A stretch of DNA of 64,000 bases from Escherichia sp. E4742 (GTDB taxonomy: Bacteria; Pseudomonadota; Gammaproteobacteria; Enterobacterales; Enterobacteriaceae). Positions 17,235 to 25,635 of this stretch are shown here, one piece after another; the first letter of the stretch is position 1; every line of letters begins with the position of its first letter. The notes below the pieces were generated by a model. It was given only the letters and a program-made list of their open reading frames with translations, made no database searches and was not told the DNA's origin. The position numbers and the translations under genes were made by a program. The stretch lies in NCBI RefSeq assembly GCF_005843885.1, contig NZ_CP040443.1, forward strand, positions 744,001-808,000. The letters are read 5' to 3'.

Positions 17235-19892
17235 TCAATCAACCTTGCCAATCAATCCCTCCGAAGCCGAATACCCGCAACTTTCGTCATCGTTGATAAA
17301 AATCACAGTTGCCATCTCCGGGTTTTGCCGCTGTTCAACACACCATTGCTTAAATGCCTCACCTTCCAGTAAGGAAAATTCATCCCGATGCTTTTCCCAC
17401 CAGCTTTGGCGCACTCTGACAACGCTCATTTCCCATGCGTGTGCACCCGTCGCATAAGGCATCACCGCACCGTCGATACGTTTTGCCAGCCATAGTGAAA
17501 CGGATTCCTCCGCCAGACGGGTAGACACTTTGTCCTGGAGATAATTATTAATATTGGCGGCGTAACCAGGTTTGAAATTCAGCACTACATTTTTAGCTAT
17601 TGCACGATCACAGTAATATTTGCCTACTTGCTCCTGCTCGCGGCGGGCAAATCCTTCAGGCATTACTACGTCCTCGCCATAAACTGATTCAATTAATAAC
17701 CGGGCAGACTGTGGCATCTGAATAGCGCCCTGCTCTCTTAATACGCACTGCGTCAGCCAGATTCGACCATGATCGGGATAGACATATGCACTGTTACGCA
17801 TCGCACTACCAAACCATTCCTCACCCGGAGAGTCATCCCAGACGGGAGCCAGAATCAGTAATTCAGGAGGGGAACGCTCGTCTTTTCCGTCACGCTTTAA
17901 CTGACCATTAATATCGCGGATATGCCGCTGTAATCGCCCCGCTCGCTGAATCAGCAAATCAACAGGGGCAAGGTCGGAAATCATTTCGTCCAGGTCGCAA
18001 TCGACACTCTGCTCTAATACCTGAGTACAAATAAGGACTTTTCCGGCACGCTGTGAGCTATCTTCTTTACCAAAGCGTGCCAGTGTCTCCGTTTCAATTC
18101 GCTGGCGATCGCTAAAAGCAAAGCGGCTATGAAACAGAGAAAGGCTGGAAGCAGGAATGACGCCGCGGGCAAGTAACTGGCGATAAACCTTAATAGCGTC
18201 ATCGACAGAATTCCGGATCCAGGCGATGCATTTCCCCTGACCTACCGCCAATTCAATACGCGCAATACACTCTTGTTCACTATGGAGCCAACCCACGCTC
18301 ACGCTACGCTCAACTTCTTTGCGCGTAGCCACCCGGTGTGAATGCACATCCGATTTCGTGACATGCGTCAGCCAGGGGTAATCATCCTTTTCCAGGAACG
18401 GAGCTTCTTGCTGACCCTCTGCGCCACGCGCAAAGGCAGCGACGAGTTTGTCGCGCTGCTGTTGAGATAACGTAGCAGAAAGCAAAATAACACTGTTTCC
18501 GCCACACACCTGCCGCTCAATCAGCCCTTCAAGAATGCATGACATGTAAGCATCACAGGCGTGGATCTCATCAGCCAGCAGGATTTTGTTACTTAGCCCC
18601 AGAAGCCGCAGATTATTATGTTTGAACGGCATCACCGCCATCATCGCCTGATCCAGCGTGCCGACGCCAATTTCAGCCAGCAACGCCTTCTTGTTACTGT
18701 CGGCAAACCAGGCCGCACATCCCTGACTGAACGTTTGTTCATCCGGTTCTTCTGACCCGACTAAATCACCGGACCAGAGTGATTCATTAAAGCGGTCCAA
18801 AAATGCGCGGGCACTGTGTGCCAGCACCAGGCTGGGGCGGGATTCTGGCGAATAGAAAGCAAGCCAGGTTTTGACCAGCCGATCATACATGGCATTGGCC
18901 GTTGCCATTGTTGGCAGGCCAAAAAACAAACCCTGTGCTTTCCCCGCGGCCATCAACCTGTGCGCCAGGATAAGCGCCGCTTCTGTTTTACCTGCGCCAG
19001 TCACATCTTCCAGAATAAATAACTGTGGCCCTGGCTGGCTGATATCCAGATCCAGCACCTTTTGCTGTAACGGTGTCGGGTGCTCAATAAAAGGAAACAG
19101 CGTATTAATCCCGGTGAAAGGTGCGGTTTCTGCTTTTAGAGGAAAGACGGTTAATGCGTTTTGAGCCTGAACTAAAGCCTTCTGCCAGTAATCTTCAATA
19201 TCCATTGTCTGTGCGACGCGGGGAAAGAATCGCGTTGACGATCCCACCCAGTCTGCGAGTACAACGGTTGCAGAGATATACCAGGAAAGTTGTTTTATAA
19301 GTTCAACGCCCTCATCATCATCCCAGAATGCAGGGATCTCTATGTGGGGAAACAGTGGCTTGATTGCAAGGAGAAAATCTCGCGCGGCAGCTTTATCTTC
19401 AGGAAGAAAATTATCCAGTTCATCAATACGGTCAGGCGGGCGACCATGATGCCCCGTAGTCATGGGCATCCACATCGCTATTACATGTGTAAGTTTGCGT
19501 GAAGAGAGTGAAGATGAAGGAAGCAACTCCTGGCATTCACTTAAATAATGATTCCACAACCAGTAGCCCAGCGTTGAATGAGAGATCTTTTCGTAATTCT
19601 TTCTGGCGCCTTCCGGAACCTTGAGTTTCGGGTGCAGGTAAAGTTGCTGAAAAGAGCGGGCAAATTTTCCAGTATCGTGCCAGCACAATAGCCAGGCGAA
19701 AAATTGTGCTGCCTGCTCCGTATCAGCGAAACCTAGTTGACTAAAATAGTCAGCCAGCCCGAAGCAATTGCTTTTAACCATTAAATAGCCCATCGCGGCT
19801 ACATCCAGCGAATGCCAGCAAAGAAGGTGATAGTCGCCACCACCCTCTTTCTCGCCACGTCGGGTTTTTCCCCAGAAATCAAAGAAAGTCAC
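17235..19892 (-). CDS. cas3: CRISPR-associated nuclease-helicase Cas3 (I-E)
   Basis: This 885-residue protein has an N-terminal HD nuclease domain (WHDTGK with His72-Asp73) and a superfamily 2 helicase: Walker A EDVTGAGKT at 295-303, DEIH box at 441-444, and a late motif QRAGRLQRH. Cas3 is recruited by Cascade at R-loops, nicks the displaced strand and then unwinds and degrades DNA. Length matches K-12 (888). It is transcribed separately from casA; a 464-bp gap with the CreR-like unit follows it. Confidence 0.97.
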   Translation of the reverse strand: MTFFDFWGKTRRGEKEGGGDYHLLCWHSLDVAAMGYLMVKSNCFGLADYFSQLGFADTEQAAQFFAWLLCWHDTGKFARSFQQLYLHPKLKVPEGARKNYEKISHSTLGYWLWNHYLSECQELLPSSSLSSRKLTHVIAMWMPMTTGHHGRPPDRIDELDNFLPEDKAAARDFLLAIKPLFPHIEIPAFWDDDEGVELIKQLSWYISATVVLADWVGSSTRFFPRVAQTMDIEDYWQKALVQAQNALTVFPLKAETAPFTGINTLFPFIEHPTPLQQKVLDLDISQPGPQLFILEDVTGAGKTEAALILAHRLMAAGKAQGLFFGLPTMATANAMYDRLVKTWLAFYSPESRPSLVLAHSARAFLDRFNESLWSGDLVGSEEPDEQTFSQGCAAWFADSNKKALLAEIGVGTLDQAMMAVMPFKHNNLRLLGLSNKILLADEIHACDAYMSCILEGLIERQVCGGNSVILLSATLSQQQRDKLVAAFARGAEGQQEAPFLEKDDYPWLTHVTKSDVHSHRVATRKEVERSVSVGWLHSEQECIARIELAVGQGKCIAWIRNSVDDAIKVYRQLLARGVIPASSLSLFHSRFAFSDRQRIETETLARFGKEDSSQRAGKVLICTQVLEQSVDCDLDEMISDLAPVDLLIQRAGRLQRHIRDINGQLKRDGKDERSPPELLILAPVWDDSPGEEWFGSAMRNSAYVYPDHGRIWLTQCVLREQGAIQMPQSARLLIESVYGEDVVMPEGFARREQEQVGKYYCDRAIAKNVVLNFKPGYAANINNYLQDKVSTRLAEESVSLWLAKRIDGAVMPYATGAHAWEMSVVRVRQSWWEKHRDEFSLLEGEAFKQWCVEQRQNPEMATVIFINDDESCGYSASEGLIGKVD

Positions 19893-20080
19893 AATGTTTT
19901 TTATCCTTCAGTAAAACTTAAAGGATATTTACGCATATATTAAAAATTATCTGTGATATATATCGTTCAATAAAATATTTACATTATGAATAATCAAATG
20001 ATTTTCATCCGTAATATATATGAATAATAAACATAGGCATAATATTCACATAAACAATATAAATTAAAAAAGGGTGCAGG
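19893..20080 (-). promoter_or_regulatory. AT-rich cas3 upstream region
   Basis: This stretch is extremely AT-rich with many TATAT and AATAA runs (for example 19936-19990). Such DNA is the usual substrate for H-NS, which silences cas genes in E. coli. No single promoter stands out. I found no CreR target here: no AAG-GTGGT or close variant is present. Confidence 0.45.
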
Positions 20081-20103
20081 AGACCAAACCATCACAATTC
20101 AGT

Positions 20104-20125
20104 ACGCGGGGTTTTACCCCCGCGT
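20104..20125. other. GC-rich hairpin at the 3' end of hok
   Basis: ACGCGGGG and CCCCGCGT pair around a TTTTAC loop, six bases past the hok stop on the minus strand. It may fold the 3' end of the hok mRNA, which in the family pairs with the 5' end to keep the message inert. There is no T-run, so ordinary termination is uncertain. Confidence 0.45.
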
Positions 20126-20130
20126 GGTGG

Positions 20131-20283
20131 CTACTTCTTCGATTCGTAAGCGAGAACTGCCTTAAACTCCATACCACGTTCTCTGATACTCAACTCACAC
20201 AACGAGTCGCCTACCATCAGCGTGAATCCCAGTACTGTACAACACAGTACGATGATTGCCACAAGGGCATATTTTGTCAGCAT
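20131..20283 (-). CDS. hokX: Hok-family membrane toxin (type I TA)
   Basis: This 50-residue peptide, starting MLTKYALVAIIVLCC, has one transmembrane helix and the Hok signature VGDSLCELSIRERGMEFKAV. Hok peptides insert in the inner membrane and collapse its potential. The reading frame is open upstream to 20418, but 20283 is the family start, preceded by a GGGAGGC ribosome site. The upstream leader contains the sequence antisense to the sok RNA. K-12 has a sokX locus at the same place between cas3 and cysH, so the symbol is by synteny. Confidence 0.8.
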   Translation of the reverse strand: MLTKYALVAIIVLCCTVLGFTLMVGDSLCELSIRERGMEFKAVLAYESKK

Positions 20284-20321
20284 GTCTTGCCTCCCTGCAA
20301 AGAAGAGACTAACATTCGAAT

Positions 20322-20375
20322 TGCTACGTTCGAACGCAAGCCTCAGGTTGATAGAAATATCGCCTGGGGCTTTTG
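20322..20375 (+). ncRNA. sokX: Sok antisense RNA antitoxin
   Basis: On the plus strand a promoter TTGCCT (20287-20292), 17-bp spacer and TAACAT (20310-20315) would start RNA at about 20322. The terminator is the stem built from GCCTCAGG (20340-20347) and CCTGGGGC (20363-20370) followed by TTTT. The RNA is complementary to the hok leader, which fits the Sok mode of blocking hok translation. Ends are approximate. Confidence 0.7.
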
Positions 20376-20546
20376 TCCATCTGGAACCTCGCGAATGCTT
20401 AACGCCAGACAGCCTCAAGCACCCAACGCCATTCTATACCTGTTAATTCTTCCAGCTGCGTTCACGTTTAAAATCAGGAATGCTGCTCGCAAAATAAAAA
20501 CGCCCCCATCATTTCTGACAGAGGCGTTTAATTTATCCGGCAATAT

Positions 20547-21281
20547 TTACCCTTCGTGTAATCCACATTCCCTTTTTAAGCCAAAGAAACGCGTTTCTTC
20601 TTCCGCCATGCCGGGTTCCCATTTACGGGTTGTATGGGTATCACCGACCGATAAATATCCTTCGTCCCATAACGGGTGATATTTCAGACCATGTTTTTGC
20701 AGGTACTGATAAATAGTTCGGTTATTCCAGTCGATAATCGGCAGCACTTTAAATACGCCACGCTGAATTGCCAGCACCGGTAAATTGGCGCGGCTGCCGG
20801 ATTGTTCACGGCGCAGGCCAGCAAACCATGTTTGCGCATTCAGTTCTTTCAGCGCCCGGTTCATCGGTTCGACTTTGTTGATGTCATTGTACTTTTCAAT
20901 GCCTTCAACGCCCTGCTCCCACAGTTTGCCGTAGCGTGCTTCCTGCCAGGCGGCGCTTTCGGTAGCACGGTACACTTTCAGGTTGAGCTTGAGTTTGTCC
21001 GTTAACTCGTCAATAAAGCGGTAGGTTTCCGGGAACAAGTAACCCGTATCAGTGAGGATCACCGGAATATCCGGGCGAATCTGATTCACCAGATGCAGGC
21101 TCACCGCCGCCTGAATGCCGAAGCTGGAAGAAAGCACATATTCACCGGGCAGATTATCCAGCGCCCAGGCAACGCGGCCTTCAGCGTCCAGTTTTTCCAG
21201 TTCGGCGTTAGTTTCCGCCAGCGCCAGAATCCGGTCTACCTTTGGCAGTTCGTTCAGGGTGTTTAGATCGAGTTTGGACAT
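20547..21281 (-). CDS. cysH: PAPS reductase (thioredoxin-dependent)
   Basis: This 244-residue enzyme reduces PAPS to sulfite and PAP. The PP-loop-like SSSFGIQAAVSLHL and the C-terminal redox Cys239 (KRECGLHEG) are present. The frame is open to 21359, but 21281 gives the known N-terminus MSKLDLN, and the extra upstream part is a REP repeat. It is the last gene of cysJIH. Confidence 0.97.
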   Translation of the reverse strand: MSKLDLNTLNELPKVDRILALAETNAELEKLDAEGRVAWALDNLPGEYVLSSSFGIQAAVSLHLVNQIRPDIPVILTDTGYLFPETYRFIDELTDKLKLNLKVYRATESAAWQEARYGKLWEQGVEGIEKYNDINKVEPMNRALKELNAQTWFAGLRREQSGSRANLPVLAIQRGVFKVLPIIDWNNRTIYQYLQKHGLKYHPLWDEGYLSVGDTHTTRKWEPGMAEEETRFFGLKRECGLHEG

Positions 21282-21301
21282 AAGTTCCTCACTGTTTGCC
21301 T

Positions 21302-21340
21302 TGCCTGATGCGACGCTGTCGCGTCTTATCAGGCCTACAA
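21302..21340. repeat. REP element between cysI and cysH
   Basis: TTGCCTGATGCGACGC and GCGTCTTATCAGGCCT form the imperfect palindrome of enterobacterial REP sequences. It sits in the 84-bp cysI-cysH gap, where it would shape mRNA stability between the two cistrons. Confidence 0.85.
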
Positions 21341-21365
21341 GACCGAGCAGAAGCGGCAATTCATG

Positions 21366-23078
21366 TTAATCCCATAAATCCCGCGCCGGGTCGAGCACCG
21401 GGCGAATGATGCCCGCACGCACCGTAAAGTCGCCGAAGCCTTCACCCGCTTCACGCTCTTTCGCCCAGCGCCCTATCAGTTCATCAAGCGACGCCAGGAT
21501 TTCCGGCTCGGTGATGTTTTCTTTATACATCCGTGGGATACGTGTCCCCATGCGGTTGCCGCCAAGATGCAGGTTGTAGCGACCTGGCGCTTTACCCACC
21601 AGACCCACTTCCGCCAGCATCGCGCGACCACAACCGTTCGGGCAGCCTGTTACACGCATCACGATATGCTCATCGCTGACACCATGTTTCGCCATTAAAT
21701 TATCGATGTTATCGATAAACGACGGCAGGAAACGCTCCGCTTCCGCCATCGCCAGCGGGCAAGTCGGGAATGACACGCAAGCCATTGAGTTTTCACGCTG
21801 CGGCGTGACGGCATTCATCAACCCGCTCTCTTTGGCGATCTTCTCGATCTTCGCTTTCTCGCTTTCCGGCACACCGGCGATGATCAGATTCTGGTTCGCC
21901 GTAATGCGGAAATCGCCTTTGTGGATCTTCGCGATCTCCAGCAGGCCGGTTTTCAGCGGACGCCCCGGATAATCAAGAATTCGGCCATTTTCGATAAACA
22001 GCGTCAGATGCCATTTGTCGTCAATACCTTTAATCCAGCCAATGCGATCGCCGCGTCCGGTGAACTCATACGGACGGATCGGTTCGAACTTGATCCCCGC
22101 ACGACGTTCCACTTCCGCTTTAAACGTCTCGACCCCCACGCGCTCCAGCGTGTATTTGGTTTTGGCATTTTTACGATCGGTTCGGTTACCCCAGTCACGC
22201 TGAGTCGTCACTACTGCTTCCGCCACTGCCAGCGTATGCTCCAGCGGCAGATAGCCAAACTCGCTCGCGGTGCGGGCGTAGGTTTTCTTGTTACCGTGTT
22301 CGATGGAAAGCCCACCGCCCACCAGCAGGTTGAAGCCTACCAGCTTGCCGTTTTCTGCGATTGCCACGAAGTTCATGTCGTTAGCGTGCAGATCGATATC
22401 GTTCTGCGGCGGGATAACTACCGTGGTTTTGAACTTACGTGGCAGGTAGGTCTGACCGAGGATCGGTTCTTCATCGGTGGTGGCGACTTTTTCCTGATCG
22501 AGCCAGATCTCCGCGTAAGCGCGAGTACGCGGCAGCAGATGTTCAGAAATTTTCTTCGCCCATTCATACGCTTCCGCATGCAGCTGCGACTCGAACGGGT
22601 TCGAGGTGCACAGCACGTTACGGTTCATGTCGTTGGCGGTGGCTAACGCATCCAGACCGACCGAGTGCAGCATCTGGTGCGCAGGTTTGACGTTCTTTTT
22701 CAGAATACCGTGGAACTGGAACGTCTGACGGTTGGTCAGACGGATGCTACCGTAAATGGTGTTTTCCACCGAAAATTTATCGATCGCCTGCCACTGTTTG
22801 GTGGTGATAACACCGCCCGGCAAGCGACAGCGGAGCATCATCGCGTGACGCGGTTCCAGCTTCTGTTCAGCACGTTCGGCGCGGATGTCACGGTCATCCT
22901 GCTGATACATACCGTGGAAACGGATCAGCAGGAAGTTATCGCCCTTAAACCCACCGGTCAGGCCGTCGTTTAAATCTTCAGCAATCGTGCCGCGCAGATA
23001 GTTGCTTTCAAGCTTCATGCGCTCGGCGTCTGCCAGTTTACCTTCGACCACTAAAGGCCCTGGATGTTTTTCGCTCAT
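21366..23078 (-). CDS. cysI: Sulfite reductase hemoprotein (beta) subunit
   Basis: This 570-residue subunit carries siroheme and a 4Fe-4S cluster and reduces sulfite to sulfide with six electrons. The cluster cysteines lie in CVSFPTCPLA (434 and 440) and TGCPNGCGR (479 and 483). Two repeated ferredoxin-like sulfite reductase halves are recognisable. Its first base overlaps the last base of cysJ. Confidence 0.98.
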   Translation of the reverse strand: MSEKHPGPLVVEGKLADAERMKLESNYLRGTIAEDLNDGLTGGFKGDNFLLIRFHGMYQQDDRDIRAERAEQKLEPRHAMMLRCRLPGGVITTKQWQAIDKFSVENTIYGSIRLTNRQTFQFHGILKKNVKPAHQMLHSVGLDALATANDMNRNVLCTSNPFESQLHAEAYEWAKKISEHLLPRTRAYAEIWLDQEKVATTDEEPILGQTYLPRKFKTTVVIPPQNDIDLHANDMNFVAIAENGKLVGFNLLVGGGLSIEHGNKKTYARTASEFGYLPLEHTLAVAEAVVTTQRDWGNRTDRKNAKTKYTLERVGVETFKAEVERRAGIKFEPIRPYEFTGRGDRIGWIKGIDDKWHLTLFIENGRILDYPGRPLKTGLLEIAKIHKGDFRITANQNLIIAGVPESEKAKIEKIAKESGLMNAVTPQRENSMACVSFPTCPLAMAEAERFLPSFIDNIDNLMAKHGVSDEHIVMRVTGCPNGCGRAMLAEVGLVGKAPGRYNLHLGGNRMGTRIPRMYKENITEPEILASLDELIGRWAKEREAGEGFGDFTVRAGIIRPVLDPARDLWD

Positions 23079-24877
23079 TAGTAGACATCTCGCTGATAAC
23101 GGCGCTCTACGCGCAGCTCACTTAAAAATTCATCCGCCGCTTCGGTGTCCATGCCACCAAATTCGGCAATCACTTCCAGAAGTGCCTGTTCAACGTCTTT
23201 CGCCATGCGATTAGCGTCGCCACAGACATAAATGTGGGCACCGTCATTGATCCAGCGCCACAGCTCCGCGCCCTGTTCGCGAAGTTTGTCTTGTACGTAA
23301 ATTTTTTCTTTTTGATCGCGCGACCAGGCGAGATCGATGCGCGTCAGCACGCCTTCTTTCACGTAACGCTGCCATTCCACCTGGTAGAGGAAATCTTCCG
23401 TAAAGTGCGGATTGCCAAAGAACAGCCAGTTTTTGCCCGGCGCTTCGTCGGCGGCACGTTGCTGCATAAAGGCGCGGAACGGCGCAATACCAGTACCTGG
23501 GCCAATCATAATCACCGGGGTTTCCGGGTTAGCGGGCAGGCGGAAGTTGTCGTTATGTTCGATAAAGACGCGAACTTCGCCCTCTTCTTCCACACGGTCC
23601 GCGAGGAAACTGGAGGCACCACCGGCACGGGCGCGGCCTTCCACGTCGTAACGCACCACGCCAACGGTGACGTGTACTTCGTTCTCGACTTCCGCCTGCG
23701 AGGAGGCGATGGAATAGAGGCGCGGGGTCAGCGGGCGCAGCAGGTTAATCAGCGCTTCGGCATCCAGCTGTGCCGGAGAGAAACGCACCATGTCGACAAT
23801 CGGTGTGGTCGCGGCGTAATGCTGTAACTTCGCTTTATCGCCCACCAGCGGCAGCAGTGTTTCGCTGCGCGTTAAGGTAGCGTAGTTCTCAACGATATTG
23901 GCGGTGTTGACGGTCAGTTCGAAGTGCCACTGTAGCGCCTCGTTCAACGGCAGGGTTTTGCCCTCAACGGTGACAGGTTCATAGCCTTTCAGCCACAGCA
24001 GTTCGACAAGTTCTTTCACTAGTGCCGGATCGTTTTGATACCACACACCCAGCGCATCGCCCGGCTGATAACGCAGGCCAGAGTCGCCTAAATCAATTTC
24101 GATATGGCGAACGTCTTTTTCAGAGTTACGCCCGGTAATTTTCTGGTTAACAGAGAGGCTTGCCACCAGCGGCGCGTCTTTGCTGTACGGGCTGGTGTGG
24201 ATTTCATTTACCGCGCCAGTAGCGACGGATTGTGAAGGTGCTGCGACAGGCGCGCGCAATTTAAGAGCATCAACCACGCGGGCGCGCCACTCGCTGGCAG
24301 CGGCCTGGTATTCCACATCCGCATCAACGCGGTCGAGCAGGCGTTCACCGCCCAGTTCCGCCAGCTTGCTGTCGAAATCTTTCCCGGACTGGCAGAAAAA
24401 TTCATAAGAGCTATCGCCAAGGCTAAACACGGCAAACGCGGTGTTTTCCAGCTTCGGCGCTTTTTTGGAGAACAGAAACTTATGCAGCGCGACGGCTTCT
24501 TCCGGCGGTTCCCCTTCCCCTTGTGTTGACGTCACCACGATAAGCAGTTTTTCACTGGCGATTTGTTTGAATTTATAGTCGCCCGCGTTCACCAGCTTAA
24601 CGTTCAGTTTTATCGCTAATAAGTCATCCCGTAACGCTTCGGCAACCCGACGCGCATTGCCGGTTTGCGAAGCGGAGATAATAGTAATACCCGGCATTTC
24701 TGCGGCGGGCGCTGGCGTCGCTGTAAGCGTAGCAGGCTGCTGATTGAGCACGCCCCAGAAATAGCCAGAAACCCAGGCAAGCTGGGCGGGTGTTAAATCG
24801 GTAGTGGCCGCCTGAAGGCGTGCCAGTTGCTCCGGGTTCAACGGAAGCAACGCGGAAGGTGGGACCTGTGTCGTCAT
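23078..24877 (-). CDS. cysJ: Sulfite reductase flavoprotein (alpha) subunit
   Basis: This 599-residue flavoprotein moves electrons from NADPH through FAD and FMN to CysI. A flavodoxin domain (SASQTGNARRVAEAL near residue 68) is followed by the FAD domain (RLYSIASS) and an NADPH domain (GPGTGIAPFRAF). It is the first gene of cysJIH, which CysB activates in E. coli. Confidence 0.98.
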   Translation of the reverse strand: MTTQVPPSALLPLNPEQLARLQAATTDLTPAQLAWVSGYFWGVLNQQPATLTATPAPAAEMPGITIISASQTGNARRVAEALRDDLLAIKLNVKLVNAGDYKFKQIASEKLLIVVTSTQGEGEPPEEAVALHKFLFSKKAPKLENTAFAVFSLGDSSYEFFCQSGKDFDSKLAELGGERLLDRVDADVEYQAAASEWRARVVDALKLRAPVAAPSQSVATGAVNEIHTSPYSKDAPLVASLSVNQKITGRNSEKDVRHIEIDLGDSGLRYQPGDALGVWYQNDPALVKELVELLWLKGYEPVTVEGKTLPLNEALQWHFELTVNTANIVENYATLTRSETLLPLVGDKAKLQHYAATTPIVDMVRFSPAQLDAEALINLLRPLTPRLYSIASSQAEVENEVHVTVGVVRYDVEGRARAGGASSFLADRVEEEGEVRVFIEHNDNFRLPANPETPVIMIGPGTGIAPFRAFMQQRAADEAPGKNWLFFGNPHFTEDFLYQVEWQRYVKEGVLTRIDLAWSRDQKEKIYVQDKLREQGAELWRWINDGAHIYVCGDANRMAKDVEQALLEVIAEFGGMDTEAADEFLSELRVERRYQRDVY

Positions 24878-25192
24878 GCGTCGTTATGTTCCAGTAAGCA
24901 AAGCTGTTTATCGGCCCTGTCAGCGCCCATAAAACAGAAGAGAAGGTAAGGTTAACGGCGCGAAGGGGGTGGATTAAAGACGGGATAGCGATAACTAATA
25001 ACCAAATCGACTAACCTGTTTTAGCAATAGTCTTTAACAACAAAATAGATTTGTTAACTCAATGAAAAATAAATAAATATCGACCGCAATTAAGTTAAAT
25101 CGGTCATTTTGCGCAACAAACCCGTTTTTAGTAATGCGAAAAAACAGGCTTTCCGGTACTCTACGGCGGTTTTATCGTCCTGTAGAGAAATT
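24878..25192. promoter_or_regulatory. Divergent cysJ-queD intergenic region
   Basis: This 315-bp gap must hold the CysB-dependent cysJIH promoter (minus) and the queD promoter (plus). It contains an inverted repeat TTAACAA/TTGTTAA (25034-25057). Just before queD, CTCTAC (25159-25164) can pair with GTAGAG (25182-25187), which overlaps the likely ribosome binding site. No exact promoters could be assigned. Confidence 0.5.
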
Positions 25193-25558
25193 ATGATGTC
25201 CACCACGTTATTTAAAGATTTCACCTTCGAAGCCGCTCACCGTCTGCCGCACGTCCCACAGGGACATAAGTGCGGGCGCTTACACGGGCATTCTTTTATG
25301 GTGCGCCTGGAAATCACAGGGGAAGTCGATCCGCATACGGGCTGGATTATCGATTTCGCTGAACTGAAAGCGGCGTTTAAACCGACCTACGATCGCCTCG
25401 ACCACTATTACCTCAATGATATACCCGGTCTGGAAAACCCAACCAGCGAAGTATTAGCAAAATGGATTTGGGATCAGGTTAAACCGGTTGTTCCGCTGTT
25501 AAGTGCGGTGATGGTGAAAGAAACTTGCACCGCAGGTTGCATCTATCGCGGCGAATGA
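25193..25558 (+). CDS. queD: 6-carboxy-5,6,7,8-tetrahydropterin synthase
   Basis: This 121-residue enzyme converts dihydroneopterin triphosphate to 6-carboxytetrahydropterin, the first committed step to queuosine. Zinc ligands His16, His31 and His33 (AAHRLPH, LHGHSF) and nucleophile Cys27 are present. The start MMSTTLF at 25193 is chosen over an upstream ATG at 25109. The other queuosine genes queE and queF are also in this window. Confidence 0.96.
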   Translation: MMSTTLFKDFTFEAAHRLPHVPQGHKCGRLHGHSFMVRLEITGEVDPHTGWIIDFAELKAAFKPTYDRLDHYYLNDIPGLENPTSEVLAKWIWDQVKPVVPLLSAVMVKETCTAGCIYRGE

Positions 25559-25635
25559 TAAGAGTGTGTCGGCGGTCAATTTCCCTTAAGTAACGCTATG
25601 TTAGGGTGTTGCGCTCAGGATATCTGGAGCACACC

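Noticed and set aside
19893..20130. Second CreR target at the cas3 promoter
   Set aside because: No PAM plus seed match was found. The GTGGTGGC at 20124 lacks a PAM and matches only five bases.
20284..20418. In-frame N-terminal extension of Hok (95 residues)
   Set aside because: The extension runs through the sok-complementary leader, and the family start is at 20283.
25109..25192. Upstream start for queD giving 149 residues
   Set aside because: The extra 28 residues are not family-like and the region carries promoter-type AT-rich DNA.
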